A DNA stretch of 64,000 bases from Caulobacteraceae bacterium (GTDB lineage: Bacteria > Pseudomonadota > Alphaproteobacteria > Caulobacterales > Caulobacteraceae). Both the position numbers and the translations under genes were made by a program. Of the stretch, positions 56,057 through 64,000 are shown piece after piece; the stretch's first letter is position 1; each line of letters begins with the position of its first letter. The DNA lies in contig CANJME010000002.1 in assembly GCA_947475875.1 (NCBI GenBank), positions 124,001 through 188,000 of the forward strand. The letters run 5' to 3'. The notes under the pieces were generated by a model. The model was not told where the DNA came from. It searched no databases and was given only the letters and a program-made list of their open reading frames with translations.

Positions 56057-56982
56057 ACGAGTTCTCGGCGGTGTCCGTGGCGACAAGCGGTTTCCAGTTG
56101 ATGCGCAGCCGCCCTGGAACGGTGGCCGCGTGGATCGGCGCGCAGTTCCTGCTGATCGTGGTGTGCGGGGTTTTGGTTGTCGCGGTTCTGGCGCCGGTGT
56201 TCGCGCCTCTTGCGGGCGCGTTCATGGAGACGATGAATTTGAATTCCGGCGCCGAGGATCGCCTGGGTCAGCTGGTTCTCGCTCGGTTGCCCCTTCTTAT
56301 CGGGCTTTACCTGGTCTTTCTGGTGCTCGCCCTGGTCGTTACGACCGTCTTCAATTGCGCGATCCTGCGGGCGGTTCTTCGGCCCGAAGAAAGCGGGGCG
56401 GCCTATTTGCGCCTGGGCGGGGACGAGATGCGGGTTTTGGGCGCCCAGCTTGTCTATGCGCTCATGTATCTGGCCGGTTTTGGCGTGGTGGGGTTTGCCG
56501 TTTTCATGCTCGCCATAGCCGTCGGATCGATGGCGTGGCTGGTCTATTTTTTGGCGATTGTGGGGGGTATCGTTGGAGCGATCTTCCTGGCTGTTCGATT
56601 GTCGTTGGTAATGGTCCAGACCTTTTTCGAGGGCCGCATTCAGCTTTTCGGTTCGTGGACTCTGACAGCGGGGCGTTTCTGGCCGCTGCTGGGCGCCTAT
56701 CTGCTTACCTTCGTTTTCATGATTGTGATTTCGATCGTCGGCAGTGTGATCACCCAGATTTTCGGTGCGGCTTTCGCGGGATCGGCGGCCAGCTCCATGG
56801 CCGGGCTTTCCTCGGGCGAGACCCCTGATGTGGGCGCACTTCTCGGCGTTCTGGCGCCGCTGTTCGTGATCTCGATCATCATCAGTGCGATCACCAACGC
56901 GATCGGTAATGTGCTTATGGTTTCCGCCACCGCGTCGGCCTACAGGGCGGTGAGCCCAGCGTTTGTATCCGAAGTCTTTTGA
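56053..56982 (+). CDS. Polytopic inner-membrane protein (paralogue 1)
   Basis: A 309 aa membrane protein with about six hydrophobic segments (near 35-60, 85-115, 140-170, 172-200, 215-245, 270-295). It has no catalytic motif I recognise. The N terminus [24 protein letters not shown] has a counterpart in the next gene, and both share MRVLRPE-like and [20 protein letters not shown] elements, so they are paralogues. GTG/ATG context: GGGTGGGTAG before ATG. Possibly a transport or membrane-remodelling function; unknown. Confidence 0.75.
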   Translation: MNEFSAVSVATSGFQLMRSRPGTVAAWIGAQFLLIVVCGVLVVAVLAPVFAPLAGAFMETMNLNSGAEDRLGQLVLARLPLLIGLYLVFLVLALVVTTVFNCAILRAVLRPEESGAAYLRLGGDEMRVLGAQLVYALMYLAGFGVVGFAVFMLAIAVGSMAWLVYFLAIVGGIVGAIFLAVRLSLVMVQTFFEGRIQLFGSWTLTAGRFWPLLGAYLLTFVFMIVISIVGSVITQIFGAAFAGSAASSMAGLSSGETPDVGALLGVLAPLFVISIIISAITNAIGNVLMVSATASAYRAVSPAFVSEVF

Positions 56983-56990
56983 GGCCTGCC

Positions 56991-57911
56991 ATGAGCGAAT
57001 TTTCCCCGACCGATTCCGCACTCGAAGGTTTCCGTCTGGCCCGCGAGCACCCGTCGGCCATGGGGATCTGGGCTGTGATCAGCCTGGTCCTGAGTCTCAT
57101 CACCTACGCGCTCCTGCTTTCCGCGGCCGGCCCGCAGGTCGCGGCGTTGATGGATATCGTCACCAAGGCCCAGACCACGCCTGGCGCCCCGCCCCCGGAC
57201 CCGGAAGCGATGGCCGCGCTGGTCAACGCCATGGGCACGGCGTTGCTGCCGATCTATCCGGCCATGCTGGGGATTTCCCTGGTTGCCAATGCGGTGCTCA
57301 GCGGCGCCAACATGCGCATGGTCCTGAGGCCGGAGGATCGCTCGCCGGGTTATCTTCGGTTCGGCGGCGATGAATTGCGCATTCTGGCCGTGATGATGGT
57401 CAAACTGATCATCTTCTTCGGTCTCACCATTGTCGGCTCCCTGCTGATGGGGCTCTCCGCCGGGCTTTTGGGCGTAGCGGGCGTGTTGCTGGCGTTGCTG
57501 CTTTTCTTTGCCCTGATTGCGGCCGCGGTGGTGATCGCCGTGCGGCTGTCTCTGGCGACGCCACAGACCTTCGCCGAGCGGAGGATCATGCTCTTCCAGA
57601 GCTGGGGCCTGACGGCCGGGAAGTTCGGGCCGTTGCTGGGCTGCTATCTGCTGACCCTGGTTCTGATCATCGTGGTGGCGATCGTCGGAAGCCTGGCGAC
57701 CGCGGCCATAACCGCTGTCATCGGCATGATCGCGGGCGCCCCCCCGAAGGTCGACTTCAGCTCGGTGCAGGCGTTCTTCACGCCCCTGCAGGTGGTCAAT
57801 CTGGTGATCGGATCGGTGATCGGGGCGCTGACCCTGGCGATCAAGGGCTCACCGCCAGCGGTGATCTATCAGCGGCTGACCGGCGGCGGAAACCAGGCGA
57901 TCTTTTCCTGA
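56991..57911 (+). CDS. Polytopic inner-membrane protein (paralogue 2)
   Basis: A 306 aa membrane protein with about six hydrophobic segments, paralogous to the gene 8 bp upstream (shared GFRLAREHPSAMGIW N terminus; MVLRPEDRSPGYLRFGGDELRIL; RIMLFQSWGLTAGKFGPLLG). An ATG at 56991 is used. The pair forms an operon. It has no assigned function. It ends 8 bp before the convergent uvrA stop. Confidence 0.75.
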   Translation: MSEFSPTDSALEGFRLAREHPSAMGIWAVISLVLSLITYALLLSAAGPQVAALMDIVTKAQTTPGAPPPDPEAMAALVNAMGTALLPIYPAMLGISLVANAVLSGANMRMVLRPEDRSPGYLRFGGDELRILAVMMVKLIIFFGLTIVGSLLMGLSAGLLGVAGVLLALLLFFALIAAAVVIAVRLSLATPQTFAERRIMLFQSWGLTAGKFGPLLGCYLLTLVLIIVVAIVGSLATAAITAVIGMIAGAPPKVDFSSVQAFFTPLQVVNLVIGSVIGALTLAIKGSPPAVIYQRLTGGGNQAIFS

Positions 57912-57919
57912 ACCTGCGA

Positions 57920-60814
<2,895 letters not shown>

Positions 60815-60930
60815 GGTCTCGAAGCTAACGCGTGAAGCCGGCCGATGGGCCAGACGGTCATTCTATGTAGTGCCGGGAGTCGACAATTGGCACAAGAACA
60901 TTTAGCGAACAAGAAAATCCTCGGTTTCAA

Positions 60931-60949
60931 ATATTCCAAAAAGGAATAT
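60931..60949. promoter_or_regulatory. Inverted repeat at the toxin-antitoxin start
   Basis: ATATTCC-AAAAA-GGAATAT, a perfect 7-bp inverted repeat with a 5-bp spacer. It overlaps the AAGGA ribosome site of the first gene and lies in an AT-rich patch. It is a good candidate for the operator of the XRE-family partner. Confidence 0.6.
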
Positions 60950-60954
60950 CATTC

Positions 60955-61230
60955 TTGGCATGGCTTGTGTCCTTCGAACTACATGCAGTCAGGCAAATCC
61001 GCACCTGGCCTCGCCAGCGAAGAGATCGCCTGGAAGAGGTTGTCCAGCAACTCGTCGACGTCGGACCGTTGGCCTGTGTCTCCGCCCCAGGCGCGGTGAG
61101 CTGGGAAGACGTTCAGGTTCGGATCATTCGCACCGGCTTTGCGTCTTTTCACGGCGGGGCCTACGGCCTGCGCCTGGAGATCCATCCAGGCCGGGCTTTG
61201 GTGATCAGAGAGGTGGAGTTCTATGAGTAA
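60955..61230 (+). CDS. Small toxin-like protein of a RelE/HigB-like pair
   Basis: A 91 aa basic protein. The helix-rich N-terminal half (VSFELHAVRQIRTWPRQRRDRLEEVVQQL) and the beta-rich C-terminal half (VQVRIIRTGFASFHGGAYGLRLEIHPGRALVIREVEFYE) follow the general RelE/ParE fold order, though no exact motif is proven. Start is TTG with AAGGA 9 bp before it. Its 3' end overlaps the XRE gene start by 8 bp. The toxin-first order and the XRE partner recall HigBA. Confidence 0.6.
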   Translation: MAWLVSFELHAVRQIRTWPRQRRDRLEEVVQQLVDVGPLACVSAPGAVSWEDVQVRIIRTGFASFHGGAYGLRLEIHPGRALVIREVEFYE

Positions 61231-61591
61231 GCCGCCGGGCGTTGAGGAGCAGCCACTCGACCTCGGAGATGAGTTCGAGCCCAATCCCGCAATTCCTGGG
61301 ACCTATTTTTGGCGCCCCAAACACACGCCTGAGGAAGAAGTCGAGATCGCCGCCGGGTCAGAGGAACTGGGGAGGACGCAATCCCTGTTGAGGGCCATTC
61401 GGGACAAACTTGATCTCACTCAGGATGAGATGGCCGCCATCCTCGGCATAACTCAATCCAGCGTCTCCAAGCTCGAGTCGAAGAACGATCCGCCAATGAA
61501 AATCCTTCGCCGCCTGGTAGAACGCAGGGGCGGGCGGCTCAAGCTTGTGGTCGAGATGAACGGTGAAGACCTGGAGTGGCCGTTTCTCTAA
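61223..61591 (+). CDS. XRE-family antitoxin-like regulator
   Basis: A 122 aa protein with a helix-turn-helix (about 58-100; LLRAIRDKLDLTQDEMAAILGITQSSVSKLESKNDPPMKILRRLV) and a leading acidic region (EEEVEIAAGSEELGR). Such proteins neutralise a co-encoded toxin and repress the operon. The ATG lies in the end of the toxin gene, so translation is coupled. The inverted repeat at 60931-60949 is its likely site. Confidence 0.8.
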   Translation: MSKPPGVEEQPLDLGDEFEPNPAIPGTYFWRPKHTPEEEVEIAAGSEELGRTQSLLRAIRDKLDLTQDEMAAILGITQSSVSKLESKNDPPMKILRRLVERRGGRLKLVVEMNGEDLEWPFL

Positions 61592-61662
61592 ATAACCTTG
61601 ACGTGGACATCGATCGGCTCAGGTTGGCGACAGCGGACGAAGAGCTGCGCTGAGGAGACGTT

Positions 61663-62808
61663 ATGACCACACGGCGAACAATTCTGGCGGGCGCCGCGGC
61701 GCTGGCGACGGCGCCTCGGGCGTGGGCGCAGGCGCGGACGCTATATTGGCCCACCGCCACCGAGTGGGCCACGAGCGACCCGAAGGCCGCCGGGTTCGAT
61801 CCGGCCAGACTTGACGCGGCGGTCAAGGCGGCCATCGCCGACGGCAGCACCAGCGTCATGGTGCTGCGTGACGGAAAGATCGTGAATGAGACCTACGGGA
61901 CGGGCGGGGGCGCTACGGTCAGCCGGGAGATCGCTTCGGCCGGCAAGTCGATGGTTTCCGTTCTGACCGGCTGTGCGCTGGACGACGGCAAGATCAAGAG
62001 CCTTGGCCAGTCGGGAGCGGACTTCTTTCCGCAGTGGAAGGGCACGCCGAAGGAAGCGATCACGGTCAAGCACCTGATCAGCATGACCAGCGGGCTCGAC
62101 GACGCGGGCCTGGCGGTGCGCAATGTCATGGGCGACCAGGCGGCGATCAATGCGGCGACGCCCCTGATCAATCCGCCGGGGACACGCTGGCTCTACAACA
62201 CGCCGGTCTATCACCTTATGTTCCACCTGGTGGCGCGGGCGGCCGGTGAGCCCTTCGAGGCCTACGCCAAGCGCAAGCTGCTCGATCCCCTGGGCATGAC
62301 GTCGACCTGGCTGATGAACAAGGGCCGAGACGCGGCCGGCAAGGAAGTCACCAACTATTATACCGGCATCTGCAAGGCGCGCGACCTCGCCCGGTTCGGC
62401 ATGATGGCGCTGGGCGGCGGAAGCTGGAACGGACGCACGGTGGTCAGCTCAAGCTACTTCAAGGCCGCCACCAGCCCCTCGCAGGACCTCAATCCCGCCT
62501 ACGGTTATCTGTGGTGGGAGAACGCCAGGCCCGGCCGGGCGGCGGCGGCCGGGGCCGCGGCGGCTGCGGCGCCGCCCCGCTACCTGTTCGGCGGTTCGCC
62601 CGTCGACACCTTCGCGGCCCTGGGCGCCGCCGGCCAGAATGTCGTCGTGGTTCCCTCGGCGGGATTGGTGATTGTGCGTCAGGGGACAGCCCCGTCTGGT
62701 CCCGCCAGTCAGGCCGGTCTGACCGCCGCGGTGATCGCCGCCATGGACACCCCCCCGGCGGTGGTTCGCAATGCAGGACAAGCACAGGTTCCCACACCGG
62801 CCGGGTGA
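61663..62808 (+). CDS. Serine hydrolase, class C beta-lactamase family
   Basis: A 381 aa exported protein of the beta-lactamase class C/penicillin-binding family. The N terminus TTRRTILAGAAALATAPRAWAQ looks like a twin-arginine or Sec signal with cleavage after AWAQ. S92-AGK95 is the SxxK nucleophile motif; the second motif is YNTPVYH (YxN-like) and a third may be in the GGSPVDTF region. Function could be esterase or D-peptidase rather than beta-lactamase. It has a run of alanines (about 285-300). A start ATG with GGAGACGTT upstream. proS follows 37 bp on. Confidence 0.85.
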   Translation: MTTRRTILAGAAALATAPRAWAQARTLYWPTATEWATSDPKAAGFDPARLDAAVKAAIADGSTSVMVLRDGKIVNETYGTGGGATVSREIASAGKSMVSVLTGCALDDGKIKSLGQSGADFFPQWKGTPKEAITVKHLISMTSGLDDAGLAVRNVMGDQAAINAATPLINPPGTRWLYNTPVYHLMFHLVARAAGEPFEAYAKRKLLDPLGMTSTWLMNKGRDAAGKEVTNYYTGICKARDLARFGMMALGGGSWNGRTVVSSSYFKAATSPSQDLNPAYGYLWWENARPGRAAAAGAAAAAAPPRYLFGGSPVDTFAALGAAGQNVVVVPSAGLVIVRQGTAPSGPASQAGLTAAVIAAMDTPPAVVRNAGQAQVPTPAG

Positions 62809-62845
62809 GGCTATGGCATGGCCTCAGAATCTTCCGGAGCCCAAG

Positions 62846-64000
62846 ATGCAACGCGCGCTTAGCGTAACCCGCGCCGACTTCCCCGAATGGTACCAGGCCG
62901 TCGTGCGTGAAGCCGACATGGCCGAGAACTCGCCCGTGCGCGGGGCGATGATCATCAAGCCGTGGGGCTACGGCGTCTGGGAACTGATCCAGAAGGACCT
63001 TGACCGGCGCATCAAGGAAACCGGGCACGACAACTGCTATTTCCCGCTGTTCATCCCGATGAGCTTCATCGCCAAGGAAGCTGGCCACGTCGAAGGCTTC
63101 GCCAAGGAAATGGCGGTGGTCACCCACCACCGGCTGAAGATGATCGACGGCAAGCTGGCCGTGGATCCGGACGCCAAGCTGGAAGAGCCGCTGATCATCC
63201 GCCCGACGAGCGAAACCATCATCGGCGATGCCTTCTCGCGCTGGATCAAGAGCCACCGCGATTTGCCCATGCTGATCAACCAGTGGGCCAATGTGGTGCG
63301 CTGGGAGATGCGCACGCGTCTGTTCCTGCGCACGAGCGAATTCCTCTGGCAGGAAGGCCACACCGCCCACGCCGACGAGGCGGACGCGCGGGCCGAGACG
63401 CTGAAGATGCTGGAAGTCTATCGCGACTTTGCCGAGACGACGCTCGCAATGCCCGTGGTGGCCGGCGAAAAGCCCGAGAACGAACGCTTCCCCGGCGCGG
63501 TGAACACCTATTCGATCGAAGCGATGATGCAGGACGGCAAGGCGCTGCAGGCTGGCACCTCGCATTACCTCGGCCAGAATTTCGCTCACGCCCAGGAGAT
63601 CAAATTCCAGAACGATGCCGGTCAGGTGGAATACTGCCACACCACCAGCTGGGGCGTGTCCACCCGTCTGATCGGGGGGGTGATCATGACCCACGGCGAC
63701 GACGATGGTTTGCGCCTGCCGCCGGCCATCGCGCCGCGCCAGATTGTGGTCGTGCCCATGCTCCGCGACAAGCCCGAGGACGCCGACGTGCTGGCCTATG
63801 GCGAGGCGCTGGTGAAGCGGCTGAACGCCCAGACTGCACTGGGCGAGCGCATCCGGGCGCTGATGGATTTGAAATCTATCCGTTCAGGCGAAAAGCGCTG
63901 GAACTGGGTGCGGCGCGGCTGCCCCATCATCGTCGAGATCGGCCCCCGCGACGCTGCCGGCGGCCAGGTGACCTTCCTGCGCCGCGATGACCTGCGCGAC
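62846..64000 (+). CDS. proS: Prolyl-tRNA synthetase, eukaryote/archaea-like type (partial)
   Basis: Charges tRNA-Pro; the reading frame runs off the window, so 385 residues are seen. The start RADFPEWYQAVVREADMAENSPVRGAMIIKPWGYGVWELIQ and the stretches PLIIRPTSETIIGDAFSRWI (class II motif 2 area), WEMRTRLFLRTSEFLWQEGHTAH and TSHYLGQNFAHAQEIKFQ are typical of the ProRS type 3 group that lacks the bacterial editing insertion. ATG at 62846 has GGAG six bases before it; an in-frame ATG at 62813 is possible. Anticodon-binding domain begins near residue 280. Confidence 0.93.
   Translation, partial: MQRALSVTRADFPEWYQAVVREADMAENSPVRGAMIIKPWGYGVWELIQKDLDRRIKETGHDNCYFPLFIPMSFIAKEAGHVEGFAKEMAVVTHHRLKMIDGKLAVDPDAKLEEPLIIRPTSETIIGDAFSRWIKSHRDLPMLINQWANVVRWEMRTRLFLRTSEFLWQEGHTAHADEADARAETLKMLEVYRDFAETTLAMPVVAGEKPENERFPGAVNTYSIEAMMQDGKALQAGTSHYLGQNFAHAQEIKFQNDAGQVEYCHTTSWGVSTRLIGGVIMTHGDDDGLRLPPAIAPRQIVVVPMLRDKPEDADVLAYGEALVKRLNAQTALGERIRALMDLKSIRSGEKRWNWVRRGCPIIVEIGPRDAAGGQVTFLRRDDLRD

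Noticed and set aside
60960-61226. ATG frame of 88 codons at the toxin locus
   Set aside because: Arg/Pro/Ser-rich shadow frame; the TTG frame at 60955 has balanced composition and overlaps the XRE gene.

Overview
The window is about 64 kb of a GC-rich alphaproteobacterial chromosome, most likely from Caulobacterales (Caulobacter/Phenylobacterium-like). Evidence: a ddl-ftsQ-ftsA fragment of the division cluster, a circularly permuted two-piece tmRNA gene, a perfect CtrA box (TTAA-N7-TTAA) beside a DnaA box and a GANTC site, an EcfG-like sigma factor, and a glycerol ABC transporter of the rhizobial GlpSTPQV type. Genes are dense, often with 1-4 bp start/stop overlaps, and several convergent pairs end in a shared 4-bp stop (CTAG or TTAG). 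I see no insertion sequence, prophage or CRISPR array.

Layout. 1-6.6 kb: M28 peptidase, ddl, ftsQ, ftsA, then an arsC-like reductase and an M23 peptidase in place of ftsZ. 6.6-10.2 kb: two secreted type-B carboxylesterases with RGG-rich tails. 10.2-13.6 kb: ssrA, then the ilv operon (ilvB, a SnoaL-like gene, ilvH) behind a leader peptide and attenuator. 13.6-23 kb: two-component system, miaA, stand-alone LigD-type polymerase, serB, HAD phosphatase, hflKC, mrp. 23-37 kb: SDR, S46 peptidase, a three-gene MacB/DevBCA-like ABC exporter, acyl-CoA synthetase, cold-shock protein, thioesterase, acyl-CoA dehydrogenase, GST, lipoprotein lipase, methyltransferase. 37-46.7 kb: TetR regulator, DUF3297, a glycerol ABC transporter operon ending in an alpha/beta hydrolase, and a two-DTG aspartic-protease-like protein. 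46.9-52.7 kb: desaturase, L,D-transpeptidase, M15 peptidase, TauD-type dioxygenase, TPR protein, tRNA-Ser(GCU). 52.7-64 kb: SDR with a perfect palindromic operator, ECF sigma factor, trmFO, two paralogous membrane proteins plus a probable decayed third copy, uvrA, a small toxin-antitoxin-like pair, a serine hydrolase and a truncated (window edge) proS.

How the parts work together. Cell-envelope and division functions recur (ddl, ftsQA, M23, L,D-transpeptidase, M15, HflKC), and the M23 gene carries a cell-cycle type promoter. Branched-chain amino-acid synthesis shows leader-peptide attenuation. The glycerol transporter has two ATPases whose degenerate motifs are complementary, so that one canonical and one non-canonical ATP site are predicted. 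Most remaining genes are ordinary accessory metabolism. Function calls come from sequence motifs and family knowledge only; no database search was run.
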